Assembly: GCA_025054575.1 (NCBI GenBank)
Contig: JANWZN010000011.1
Location: 1 to 39,737 of the forward strand
DNA from: Geminicoccaceae bacterium
GTDB lineage: Bacteria > Pseudomonadota > Alphaproteobacteria > Geminicoccales > Geminicoccaceae
Direction: 5' to 3'
Length of the DNA: 39,737 nucleotides
In this document: positions 1-7,847 of the stretch, piece after piece
Position numbering within the stretch: the first letter of the stretch is position 1
Layout of the letters: each line of letters starts with the position of its first letter
The notes under the pieces: model-generated
Told to the model about the DNA's origin: nothing
Seen by the model: only the letters and a program-made list of their open reading frames with translations
Database searches by the model: none
Program-made: the position numbers and the translations under genes

Positions 1-69
1 CGGCCCGCCGACCTCGTCCTGGCGGAAGCGCTGCTCGCCCGCCGGGCGAGCCTCGGAGCGGCCTCGTGA
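1..69 (+). CDS. C-terminal tail of an unidentified upstream gene (partial)
   Basis: An open frame enters from the left edge and ends at the TGA at 67-69, giving 22 visible residues rich in Ala, Leu and Arg. The stop overlaps the GTG start of the metallophosphoesterase by four bases (GTGA, 66-69), the same junction type seen between later genes of this arm, so it is probably the preceding gene of the same operon. Too little is visible to assign a family. A further sphingolipid or head-group gene would fit the context, but that is inference. Confidence 0.6.
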   Translation, partial: RPADLVLAEALLARRASLGAAS

Positions 70-986
70 GCAGCGTCTTCCGGCTCGCGCATCTGACCGA
101 CGTCCATCTCGGGCCCCTGCCCCGGCCGCGGCCTGGCGAGCTCTTCTCCAAGCGGATCACCGGCTTTCTCTCCTGGCAGCTGCGCCGCCGCCGGATCCAC
201 CGCACGGACGTCCTCGACGCCACGCTCGCGGCGCTCGCGAGCGCGCGTCCCGATCACACGGTGGTGACCGGCGATCTCTGCAACATCTCGCTGCCGGGCG
301 AGTTCGTGGCGGCACGCGACTGGCTCTTGCGGCTCGGCCCACCCGCACGCGTGACGGCGATCCCCGGCAACCACGACGCCTATGTGCCGGGTGCCGCCGA
401 GGCCCATTGGCCGCTGTGGCGCCCGTGGATGGAGGGTGCCGGCGCGCCCCGCGACTTCCCCTTCGTCCGCCGGGTGGGGCCGCTCGCACTTCTGGGCCTG
501 TCGAGTGCCGTGCCGCGGCCTTGGGGCGATGCCGCGGGCGAGCTCGGCTGCGCCCAGCTCGAGCGGCTCGCCGTCCGGCTCGCCGAGCTGCGCCGCAGCG
601 GGCTGTGCCGTGTCGTCCTCGTCCACCACCCGCCCGTGCCGGGCTGGAGCCCGCCGCGCAAATGCCTGCTCGACGCCGCGGCGCTGGGTGCGGTGCTCGC
701 TCGCGAAGGCGCCGAGCTCGTGCTCTGCGGCCACGACCACCGCCTCGCGAGCGGCGCCTTGCCCGGCCCCTCGGGCCCGATTCCGGTCCTGGCCGGGCCC
801 TCGGCCTCGCTCGCCGCGGCCGAGCCCGAAAAGCGCGGCGGCGGTCTCCTGCTCGCGATCCGACGGGCGGACTCCGGCGCCGGTTGGCGGATCGAGGCCG
901 AGGCGTGGCGCTTCGACCCGGCGCTCGCGCGCATGGCGCATGAAGCGGTGCCGATGCCGCCTTCGGTCGTGGCGGCGCTCGCCTAG
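66..986 (+). CDS. Calcineurin-like metallophosphoesterase
   Basis: This 306-residue protein has the ordered motifs of the calcineurin-like phosphoesterase fold: DVH at residues 12-14, GD at 69-70, GNHD at 101-104, HH at 187-188 and GHDH at 222-225. These bind a dinuclear metal centre and hydrolyse phosphomono- or diesters. The GTG start overlaps the stop of the upstream gene by four bases. No signal peptide or membrane segment is apparent, so it is probably cytoplasmic. It resembles the broad CpdA/Icc-like group, but its position beside a lipid kinase and a CDP-lipid-type nucleotidyltransferase suggests a lipid-phosphate or nucleotide-lipid substrate. The fold is sure; the substrate is inferred only from neighbours. 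Confidence 0.85.
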   Translation: MSSVFRLAHLTDVHLGPLPRPRPGELFSKRITGFLSWQLRRRRIHRTDVLDATLAALASARPDHTVVTGDLCNISLPGEFVAARDWLLRLGPPARVTAIPGNHDAYVPGAAEAHWPLWRPWMEGAGAPRDFPFVRRVGPLALLGLSSAVPRPWGDAAGELGCAQLERLAVRLAELRRSGLCRVVLVHHPPVPGWSPPRKCLLDAAALGAVLAREGAELVLCGHDHRLASGALPGPSGPIPVLAGPSASLAAAEPEKRGGGLLLAIRRADSGAGWRIEAEAWRFDPALARMAHEAVPMPPSVVAALA

Positions 987-1087
987 TCGACCGGGGCACT
1001 CTCGGCTATGAGCGCTGCGGTGTCGCGGTCGCGGCGGCGACTGCACGCCTTCTTGCATCCACCGCCCCGGTGCCGCACGCGGCGCGC

Positions 1088-2308
1088 ATGAGCCTCTTCG
1101 GCCGCTACATCGCGAGTCTCGTTCTTCGGCCGATGATCGCCATCGTGCTGGTGGCGCTCGCGGTCTTGCTCGCCGAGCGGATGCTGCGCGTGCTCGACAT
1201 CGTGATCGGCTGGCGCGGCAGCGTCCTCGTCCTTCTGGAGATGCTCGGCTATCTGATCCCGCACTATATGAGCATCGCGCTGCCGGCTGCCTTCTTCATC
1301 GCGATGTTGTTGGTGTTCTCGCGCCTGTCGCGCGACGGCGAACTCGACGCGATGGCGGCGGCGGGGCTCGGCCTGCACGGGCTCCTGCGCCCGCTGCTCG
1401 CGATCGCCTTCGTCCTGCTCGCCGTCAACGCGGTGGTCGTGAGCCATCTCCAGCCCTATGGCCGCTACGCCTATCGGGCGGCGCTGTTCGCCCTCTCCAA
1501 CGTCTCCTTCCTGGCGCTGTTGCGCGAGGGCAGCTTCGTCACCCTCGCCGGCACCACCTACACGGTGGCGAGCCTCTCGCCCGAGCGCGACCGCTTCACG
1601 GGCCTCGTCCTCTTCACGCGCACCAAAGACGGCGACACGCTCACCGTCACCGCCCGCCGCGGCCGCATCCTGCCGGCCGAGGGCGACCAGCCGATCATCC
1701 TCGATCTCGAGGACGGGGTGCACCAGTTCGTGCCCGCGGCCACGGCAGCCGGCGCCGAGCGGAGCGGTGCCCGGCCGCCGGAAAGCACCGCCGTGCGGTT
1801 CCGCACCTTCCGCACCGATGTCCGCGGCGGCGAGCCGAAGCCGTTCCGGCCACGCGGCGAGGACGAGCGCGAGCTCACCTTGCCCGAGCTCTGGCACGGG
1901 CTCGCTCGGCCGATCAAAGGGATCGATCCCGAGGAGATCGCCGCCGAGTTCCACGGCCGGCTCGCGCGCATCCTCTCGCTGCCGCTGCTGCCGCTTCTGG
2001 CCCTGCCGCTCGCGGCGGCCCGGCGGCGCGCCAAGCGATCCTACGGCATCCTCGTCGGGCTCGTGCTGCTGATCGCCTACAACCAGCTCTTGAACTTCGG
2101 CGAGTCCCTGGCCGACGACGGCAAGGCCTCGCCCTGGCTCGCGATCTGGCTGCCCTTCGCGCTGTTCGCGACCCTCGGCGTCCTGCTCACCTGGTGGAAG
2201 GCGACGCGGGTGCCGCGCGCCGGCGGCGCCGGCCGGCTCGACCTCTTGGTCGAGCGGCTCGAGAGCTGGGCGGCGCAGCGCTTCGCGGCGCGGGAGCCGA
2301 CGCCGTGA
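1088..2308 (+). CDS. lptF: LptF-type permease (YjgP/YjgQ family)
   Basis: The 406-residue protein has the LptF/LptG layout. Three N-terminal membrane helices (about residues 10-32, 53-78 and 93-115) are followed by a beta-rich periplasmic domain (about 130-290) and three C-terminal helices. LptF and LptG form the inner-membrane permease that, with the LptB ATPase, extracts a lipid and feeds it into the periplasmic Lpt bridge. ATG 1088 is chosen over an upstream GTG (1070) because it begins MSLFGRYI, which places the first helix as in the family. The stop overlaps the lptG start (GTGA 2305-2308). In many alphaproteobacteria lptFG adjoin lptD-surA-pdxA; here they lie among sphingolipid genes, so they may be a dedicated paralogue rather than the LPS pair. 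Confidence 0.85.
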   Translation: MSLFGRYIASLVLRPMIAIVLVALAVLLAERMLRVLDIVIGWRGSVLVLLEMLGYLIPHYMSIALPAAFFIAMLLVFSRLSRDGELDAMAAAGLGLHGLLRPLLAIAFVLLAVNAVVVSHLQPYGRYAYRAALFALSNVSFLALLREGSFVTLAGTTYTVASLSPERDRFTGLVLFTRTKDGDTLTVTARRGRILPAEGDQPIILDLEDGVHQFVPAATAAGAERSGARPPESTAVRFRTFRTDVRGGEPKPFRPRGEDERELTLPELWHGLARPIKGIDPEEIAAEFHGRLARILSLPLLPLLALPLAAARRRAKRSYGILVGLVLLIAYNQLLNFGESLADDGKASPWLAIWLPFALFATLGVLLTWWKATRVPRAGGAGRLDLLVERLESWAAQRFAAREPTP

Positions 2309-3429
2309 GCCGGCTCACCCGCTATCTCAACCGACTCTACCTCGTCCGCTTCGCGGTCGTGCTCCTGGCGGTGGCCGGCTTCGCGCTTCTGTTCGACCTG
2401 CTCGATGTCGGTGCCAAAGTGGTGCGCCGCAGCGGTGGCTCGAGCTGGGCGCTCGTGAGCTACGCGCTCATCCGCCTGCCGACGCTTTTGACCGAACTGT
2501 TGCCGATGGTGGCGCTCTTGGCGGGCCTGTTGACGGCCGCCGATCTGCTCCGCTTCCGCGAGCTCGTGGCGATGTGGAGCGCCGGCCTCTCGCGGCTCGG
2601 CCTGGCGGTGCGTTTGTGGCCGGCGGCGCTCCTGATCGTCGCCGGCAAGCTCGTGCTCGACGACGTGGCCGTGCCGGCCACCATCCCGACGTTGCGGGCC
2701 CTGGGCGTGGCCGACGTCAAGACCGTGGGCCTGCCGACCGGCGATGCGATCTGGCTCACCACCGACGGTGCGGTGCTGCGGCTCCCGGCCGAGGCGGCGG
2801 TGCAGGGCGAGCCGCGCGATCTCTTGATCCTCCGCCTCGATCCCGAAGGCCGATTGGTCGAGCGCCTCGAAGCGGCGCGCGGCGAGCCCGGGCCGGAGGG
2901 CTGGCTCCTCCGCGACGTGGTGCGCCGGCCGGCCAGTGCCGCCCCCAGCGAGCGGCTCGACACCCTCCTTCTGCCGATGCGGATCGATCTCGAGACCGTA
3001 GCGCTCATGGCCAAGCTGCCGCGCGAGCTGTCGATCGCCCAGCTCCTTCGGGTGATCGGGGCGGATGGCTACGGGATCGGCGGGACCGAGAGCCACCGGA
3101 CCTGGCTCCACGCTCGTCTCGCCGGCCTGGTCGGGCTCTGGGCGTTGATCGTGGTGCCGGTCCTCCTGGTCCGTCGCGCCGAGCGGACCGGTGCCACGCT
3201 CGCCATCTTCACGCGCGGGCTCGCGATCGGCTTCGCCTATCTGATCGGCAACGGCCTCATGCTCGCCAGGGGCGAGCTCGGCCTGGCGCCCCCGGCCGTG
3301 GCCGCTTGGACCGTGCCGTTCCTCTTGGCGGCCGGCGCGCTCTCGGGCGGGGGGCTCCTCGAGCCGAGGCGCGGCCGGCCGGTCGCGGCCCCGCCCCCAC
3401 CCTCGGCGACCCTGCGGACCGCGCCATGA
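2305..3429 (+). CDS. lptG: LptG-type permease (YjgP/YjgQ family)
   Basis: The 374-residue partner of the preceding LptF-like protein has three N-terminal hydrophobic helices, a periplasmic domain (about residues 120-270) and three C-terminal helices, the last ending near residue 360. The GTG at 2305 lies inside the lptF stop codon and gives MSRLTRYLNRLYLVRF, the usual LptG-like opening, so translational coupling is likely. Its own stop overlaps the lipid kinase start (ATGA 3426-3429). This places the permease pair in one transcription unit with a lipid kinase and a nucleotidyltransferase. The family call is firm. Whether the cargo is LPS or an anionic sphingolipid cannot be told from sequence alone. 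Confidence 0.85.
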   Translation: MSRLTRYLNRLYLVRFAVVLLAVAGFALLFDLLDVGAKVVRRSGGSSWALVSYALIRLPTLLTELLPMVALLAGLLTAADLLRFRELVAMWSAGLSRLGLAVRLWPAALLIVAGKLVLDDVAVPATIPTLRALGVADVKTVGLPTGDAIWLTTDGAVLRLPAEAAVQGEPRDLLILRLDPEGRLVERLEAARGEPGPEGWLLRDVVRRPASAAPSERLDTLLLPMRIDLETVALMAKLPRELSIAQLLRVIGADGYGIGGTESHRTWLHARLAGLVGLWALIVVPVLLVRRAERTGATLAIFTRGLAIGFAYLIGNGLMLARGELGLAPPAVAAWTVPFLLAAGALSGGGLLEPRRGRPVAAPPPPSATLRTAP

Positions 3430-4394
3430 GCGCCACGTCGGTGATCGGCTTCGTCAACAACAGCCGCAGCGAGCGCAACCGCCGCGGCATGGCCGACCTC
3501 GAGGCGGTACTCGCGCGCCACCCCGAGTTGGTGCGGCTCGACTTCGACGGCCTCACCCGTCTGCGCGACATCGCCACCGATCTCGCGCGGCTGCGGCCGG
3601 CGCTGATCGTGGTCAACGGCGGCGACGGGACGGTTCAGGGCCTGCTGACCGAGCTGCTCGAGCATCGCCCGCTCGATCCGCTGCCGCCGATCGCCATCTT
3701 GCCGCGGGGCATGGCCAACATGACCGCGGCCGATTGCGGCTTGCGCCGGCGCGGACCGGGTGCCGTGGTCCGCCTGCTCGAGGCGGCGCGCTCCGGGCTG
3801 CTCGACCGGTTCACCGTCAAACGCCGCGTGCTGCGGATCGAGGGGCTCGCCGAGCACGGCGTCCAGCGAGGCATGTTCATGGGAGCGGCCGGAATTACGG
3901 ATGCGATCCATCTCTGCAAGAGCCGCATCCACGCGATGGGCATCAAGGGCGAGGCCGCTCATTTCGTGACGCTCGCCGGGCTGTTGTGGGGCCTCGCCCG
4001 GGGCCGGCGTCCGCCCGGGATGCTCGAAGGAGCGCCCGTGGCGATGCGGTTCGAGGACGGCGAGGTCCGCGAGGGCCGCCAGCTTCTCCTCTTGGCGACC
4101 ACGCTCGACCGCCTCGTCCTCGCCTCGCGGCCGTTCTGGAACGCGCTCGCCCGGCCGTTCCGCTTCACCGCGATCCGCTGCCCGGCCGAGGGACTCGTGC
4201 GCCGCACGCTGCGCGTGCTCTACGGCGGCGACTGGCGCGATCTGCCACGCGACAGCTATTTCAGCCGCGGCGGCGCGCGCCTCGAGCTCGAGCTCGAGCG
4301 GGAGATCACGATCGACGGCCAGTTCTATCGGCCGGAGCCGGGCCGCCCGCTGATCGTGACCGCGCCCGACGAGGTCCGGTTCGTCCGGCTGTGA
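3426..4394 (+). CDS. DAGK-family lipid kinase, probable ceramide kinase
   Basis: The 322-residue protein carries the diacylglycerol-kinase catalytic signature NGGDGT at residues 64-69, followed by the Pro-Arg-Gly-Met-Ala-Asn segment near 90 that usually reads PxGTxN. This is the YegS/LCB5/DAGK fold, which transfers the gamma-phosphate of ATP to a lipid hydroxyl. Caulobacter crescentus has a DAGK-family ceramide kinase (CpgB) encoded near its ceramide genes. This gene lies in the corresponding setting, so ceramide is the favoured substrate; diacylglycerol and sphingoid base are alternatives. The product would be ceramide 1-phosphate, a possible substrate for the next gene. Start and stop both sit in 4-bp overlaps with the neighbouring genes, indicating tight co-expression. 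Confidence 0.8.
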   Translation: MSATSVIGFVNNSRSERNRRGMADLEAVLARHPELVRLDFDGLTRLRDIATDLARLRPALIVVNGGDGTVQGLLTELLEHRPLDPLPPIAILPRGMANMTAADCGLRRRGPGAVVRLLEAARSGLLDRFTVKRRVLRIEGLAEHGVQRGMFMGAAGITDAIHLCKSRIHAMGIKGEAAHFVTLAGLLWGLARGRRPPGMLEGAPVAMRFEDGEVREGRQLLLLATTLDRLVLASRPFWNALARPFRFTAIRCPAEGLVRRTLRVLYGGDWRDLPRDSYFSRGGARLELELEREITIDGQFYRPEPGRPLIVTAPDEVRFVRL

Positions 4395-5317
4395 GCGAAA
4401 GCCGTCGCAACGGCGATGCCGGCGATCCGATCCTCGAGCTCGTCCGCGCCGAGATGGCGCGGCCGATCCCGGCCGCGGTCCGGGCCGTGGCCGAAGCCGC
4501 CCGTGCCCGCTTCGGCACGGCGATCCAGGCGGTCCTGTTCTACGGCAGCTGCCTGCGCGACGGCGAGGAGCGCGGCCGGCTCGTCGATCTCTACCTGTTG
4601 GCCGAGGACGAGGCGGCGGTGACACCGTCGCCGCTGCGCGCCCGGCTGCTGCGGCTGCTGCCGCCCGACGTCTATCACGTGGCGGCAGCGTTCGAGGACC
4701 GCACGGTCCGCGCCAAGGTGTCGGTGATGGCGCTCTCGACCCTCGAGCGGGCGGTCGCGCCTTTGACCCTGGAGCCTTATTTCTGGGCCCGGTTCGCCCA
4801 GCCGACGGCCCTGCTCTGGGCCGCCGACCCGGCGACCGCCGATCGCGTCCACCGGCTCCTGGCCCGCGCGATCCGCACCCTCGCGGCGGAGGTGCGGCCG
4901 CTTCTGGGCCCGGCCGTGGAACCGCTCGCGCTGTTCGAGCGCGCCTTCGCCGAAACCTACCGGACCGAGCTGCGGGCCGAGCCGCCGGAGCGAGCGCGCG
5001 CCCTCTTGGCCGCCGATGCGGCGCGCTATCGGCGGCTGGGCGCGCTCCTGCTGGCCGAGCTGCCGGTGCCCAGCGCCGCGGACCGAGCCGCCGCCGAGCG
5101 GCGCTGGGCCCGCCGCCGCCGCCTGGGCAAACTCCGCTCGATCCTGCGCCTGGCCAAGGCGGCCTCGACCTTCGAGGGTGGTGCCGAGTACCTGGCCTGG
5201 AAGATCGAGCGCCATTCGGGCGTGGCGATCCGGCTCGCCCCCTGGCAACGCCGCTACCCGCGGCTCGCGGGCCTGTTGCTTCTGCCGCGGCTGTTGCGGC
5301 GTGGTGCGGTGCGCTGA
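4391..5317 (+). CDS. Tam41-like nucleotidyltransferase, possible CDP-lipid synthase
   Basis: This 308-residue protein starts at a GTG that overlaps the kinase stop (GTGA 4391-4394). A nucleotidyltransferase-fold motif, FYGS at residues 50-53, is followed by an aspartate in VDLYLL at 65-70. Downstream, about residues 110-145, comes a segment with a conserved-looking Lys-x-Ser-Val, then an aromatic/Phe-Ala-Gln-Pro stretch. This pattern (YGS, a lone Asp in a hydrophobic strand, then a Lys-x-x-Val and W/Y-x-x-x-Phe-x-x-Pro segment) resembles Tam41/MMP37, the mitochondrial-type CDP-diacylglycerol synthase. The second acidic residue of the generic Dh[DE]h motif is Tyr, which is compatible with Tam41 but not with many other families. 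Activation of ceramide phosphate with CTP is inferred from the adjacent kinase. The Tam41 resemblance was judged by eye and needs a profile search. Confidence 0.6.
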   Translation: MSESRRNGDAGDPILELVRAEMARPIPAAVRAVAEAARARFGTAIQAVLFYGSCLRDGEERGRLVDLYLLAEDEAAVTPSPLRARLLRLLPPDVYHVAAAFEDRTVRAKVSVMALSTLERAVAPLTLEPYFWARFAQPTALLWAADPATADRVHRLLARAIRTLAAEVRPLLGPAVEPLALFERAFAETYRTELRAEPPERARALLAADAARYRRLGALLLAELPVPSAADRAAAERRWARRRRLGKLRSILRLAKAASTFEGGAEYLAWKIERHSGVAIRLAPWQRRYPRLAGLLLLPRLLRRGAVR

Positions 5318-5344
5318 GCCTCGCTCTTCTCCGCCGGCGCTCGC

Positions 5345-6556
5345 CTATTCGGCAGCGATCGGGGCGGCCAGCCGCTGCAGTTCGGCTGCGAGCGTCGCGA
5401 ACCGCTCGAGCACGGTGTCGATCTGCGCATCGGTGTGCGCGGCCGAGACGCTGCAGCGCAACAGGCAGACCCCTCCCGGGGTCCCGGGCGGGAGCGCCAG
5501 ATTGACGTAGACACCGAGCTCGAGGAGGCGGTTCCAGGCGAACACGGTGGTCCGCTCGTCCGGCAGGCGGATCGACAGGATCGGCCCGGGCGGTGCCGCG
5601 AGCGCGAAGTTGAGCGCCGCGAGCCCGGCGTGGATCCGCTCGGCGTTCGCCCAGATCCGAGCGCGCAGCTCGGGCCGTGCGACGATTTGCGCGAGCGCCG
5701 CGCGCACGGTTGCGATCGTCGCGGGGCCCGGGGAGGCGGTGAACATGTAGGGCCGCGCCGCCACCCGCAAGAGCTCGAAGCGCGGATGGTCGGAGACCGC
5801 GAAGCCGCCGATGGCACCCAGCGACTTCGAGAAGGTGCCGACGATGAAGTCGATCTCGGCTTCGACCCCCAGCGCCTCGGCGACACCGCGGCCGCGTTCG
5901 CCGAACACCCCCATCGAGTGCGCCTCGTCCAAGAGCAAGAAGGCGCCGTGGCGCTTCTTGACGGCGGCGATCTCGGCCAGACGGGCGACGTCGCCCAGCA
6001 TCGAATAGAGGCCCTCGACGATCACGAGCCGGATCCCGCCCGGGGTCGGGTTGCGCTCGAGGCGCCGGTCGAGATCATCGGGATCGTTGTGGCGGAAGCG
6101 GACGACCGTGGCCCCGGACAGCCGGCAGCCGTCGAAGATCGAGGCGTGCCAGTCGGAATCGACGAAGATCGTGTCCTTGGGTCCGGCGAGGCCGGCGATC
6201 GTCGCCAGGTTCGCCTGATAGCCCGTGGTGAAGACGATCGCCGCGCGCCGGCCCATGAAGGCGGCGATCTCGGCCTCGAGGGCCTTGTGGCCGCCATAGG
6301 TGCCGTTGGCGATGCGCGAGCCGGTGGTGCCGGTGCCGAAGCGGCGCAAGGCCGCACATCCCGCCTCGATGCAGGCCGGATCGAAGGTGAGACCGAGATA
6401 GTTGTTGGTGCCGAGCAGGATCGTGCGCCGGCCGCGGATCGTGGCTTCGCAGGGGCCGAAGAGCTCTTCGATCTCGAGGTCGAACGGGTCGGCGCCGGCG
6501 CCCAAGAGCTCGGCGCGACGTGCGGCCAGCGTCTCGTATTTGTCGAAGATGTCCAT
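5345..6556 (-). CDS. spt: Serine palmitoyltransferase
   Basis: This 403-residue alpha-oxoamine synthase condenses serine with an activated acyl group to give 3-oxo-sphinganine, the first step of sphingolipid synthesis. Visible features are the Schiff-base lysine K244 in TFSKSLG, DEAH at 210-213 for the PLP ring nitrogen and ring packing, His137 in the DWHASIFDG segment, and the GTGTTGSR glycine loop at 74-81. KAPA synthase and ALA synthase share this fold. The neighbouring ACP, CerR-type reductase and acyl ligase, as in Caulobacter, select serine palmitoyltransferase. ATG 6556 is preferred over the longer reading from 6604 because it opens MDIFDKYETL and lies just past the ACP stop at 6558. 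It converges with the Tam41-like gene, 27 bp away. Confidence 0.88.
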   Translation of the reverse strand: MDIFDKYETLAARRAELLGAGADPFDLEIEELFGPCEATIRGRRTILLGTNNYLGLTFDPACIEAGCAALRRFGTGTTGSRIANGTYGGHKALEAEIAAFMGRRAAIVFTTGYQANLATIAGLAGPKDTIFVDSDWHASIFDGCRLSGATVVRFRHNDPDDLDRRLERNPTPGGIRLVIVEGLYSMLGDVARLAEIAAVKKRHGAFLLLDEAHSMGVFGERGRGVAEALGVEAEIDFIVGTFSKSLGAIGGFAVSDHPRFELLRVAARPYMFTASPGPATIATVRAALAQIVARPELRARIWANAERIHAGLAALNFALAAPPGPILSIRLPDERTTVFAWNRLLELGVYVNLALPPGTPGGVCLLRCSVSAAHTDAQIDTVLERFATLAAELQRLAAPIAAE

Positions 6557-6557
6557 C

Positions 6558-6815
6558 TCAGCCTCGTTGCGCGAGCTGGCGGGCGACGAGATCGACGAGA
6601 TCACCCAAGGTCACGAGATCGGCGATCTCGTTGACCGGGACGTCGATGCCGTAGCGATCCTCGATCTCCATGACGAGATCCATGGCCTGGACCGAATCGA
6701 TCGAGAGATCGCTCGTGAGCTCGCTGCTGCGCTCGAGCACCGCACCCGGTGGCGCGAAGCGGCGGACGAGCTCGGCGATCTCGGCGAACAGCTGCACCGG
6801 GTCGGCGGTGGTCAT
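6558..6815 (-). CDS. acp: Acyl carrier protein for sphingolipid synthesis
   Basis: This 85-residue protein has a phosphopantetheine-binding helix with the attachment serine at residue 41 in the sequence SIDSVQAMDL. The usual DSL reads DSV. The acidic helix after it (EIEDRYGIDV) is typical of ACPs. ATG 6815 gives the family-typical length; an upstream in-frame ATG at 6881 would add 22 low-complexity residues. It sits between spt (its stop is one base from the spt start) and the cerR-like gene, as in the Caulobacter ceramide cluster. It should carry the acyl chain loaded by the downstream-encoded acyl-AMP ligase and present it to serine palmitoyltransferase. It is clearly a dedicated ACP rather than the fatty-acid-synthase AcpP. 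Confidence 0.88.
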   Translation of the reverse strand: MTTADPVQLFAEIAELVRRFAPPGAVLERSSELTSDLSIDSVQAMDLVMEIEDRYGIDVPVNEIADLVTLGDLVDLVARQLAQRG

Positions 6816-6877
6816 GGGCGGTGCATGGCCGCTCCGCCCGCCCGACGCAATCCCCTGTGGAAGCCCGGCACCCGCGC

Positions 6878-7834
6878 TCACAGCCAGCCCTCGGCCCGGT
6901 ACCAGGACAGCGTGCGCGGCAGCCCCTCCTCGAACGGTACGCGCGGCCGCCAGGATCGTGCCTCGAGCCCGTCGCGGCGCGCGAGCCAGTCCGGGTGGAA
7001 GAGCTCGGCGATCTTGCCGCGCGAGAGCCGCGGCGGCCGACCGAGCGGCCGGGCACTCGCTTCCGCCAGGAGTGCGGCCGTGGTCATGAGGCTGCGCGGC
7101 AGCTCGACGAGCCGGACCGGGCGGCGCAGGCGCGCGGCGGCGAGATCGGCGAGATCGCGCCAGCGATAGCCCTCCGGCCGACCGTCGTCGGGCTCGAGCG
7201 GCACCCGCGAGGGCGCCCCCTCCAGCACGGCGGTGGCCAGGAGATCGGCCAGGTCCTCGACATAGATCAAGGAGAAGCGGTTGGCCCGGGCCCGCGGTGC
7301 CAGCAGCAACCCGCGCGCGAGCTGGGCCATGATCGGCAAGGTGGCCTTGTCGCCCGGCCCGTAGACGGCGGGCGGCCGTACGACGATGGGCTCCAGGGCA
7401 TCGGCGGCGGCCTCGACCAGACGCTCGGCCTCGCGTTTGCTCCAGGCGTAGGCCGAGAGCGCGGGCTCGCGTGCGGCGAGCGAGGAGACGAGGACGAAGC
7501 GGGCGCCCTCGGCCCGGCGGCGCGCGGCCGCGACCAGCCGAGCGGTACCCTCGACATTGGCGCGGGCGAAGGCGGTGCGGCTCGGCGCCGCGACGAGCCC
7601 GGCCACGTGCACGATCGCGCCCGCGCCCGCGACGAGGGCCTCGAGCGCGGCCGGATCGTCGAGGCCACCGCGCACGAGCTCGACCCCTTCGGTTGCGAGC
7701 CCGGGATCGTCGCGGCGGACGAGGGCGCGCAGGCGCAGGCCGCCGGCGCGCAAGCGGCGGGCGACGTGACGGCCGACGAAGCCGGTGGCGCCGGTCAGGG
7801 CGACGAGTTCGGGATCCGGAGGAGGCGCGGGCAA
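6878..7834 (-). CDS. cerR: CerR-type NAD(P)-dependent epimerase/reductase
   Basis: An extended short-chain dehydrogenase of about 318 residues. The Rossmann glycine motif TGATGFVG lies at residues 14-21, Ser117/118 and the YAWSK catalytic pair (Tyr129, Lys133) follow, and RPPAVYGPGD is the extended-SDR signature. In bacterial ceramide synthesis CerR reduces the keto group of 3-oxo-ceramide; the clustering with spt, acp and acyl ligase supports that role. The start is uncertain. TTG 7834, 13 bp after the acyl-ligase stop, is the first plausible start that avoids reading through the ligase and puts the Rossmann motif near the N-terminus. The open frame extends to 7957 but the added residues look unconserved. 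The 62-bp gap before acp suggests one operon. Confidence 0.8.
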   Translation of the reverse strand: MPAPPPDPELVALTGATGFVGRHVARRLRAGGLRLRALVRRDDPGLATEGVELVRGGLDDPAALEALVAGAGAIVHVAGLVAAPSRTAFARANVEGTARLVAAARRRAEGARFVLVSSLAAREPALSAYAWSKREAERLVEAAADALEPIVVRPPAVYGPGDKATLPIMAQLARGLLLAPRARANRFSLIYVEDLADLLATAVLEGAPSRVPLEPDDGRPEGYRWRDLADLAAARLRRPVRLVELPRSLMTTAALLAEASARPLGRPPRLSRGKIAELFHPDWLARRDGLEARSWRPRVPFEEGLPRTLSWYRAEGWL

Positions 7835-7847
7835 GTCCCGGCCGGGC

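Noticed and set aside
5435-6634. A 399-codon plus-strand open frame opposite spt
   Set aside because: It is the antisense shadow of spt, acid- and Gly/Arg-rich without domains; spt has complete PLP-enzyme motifs.
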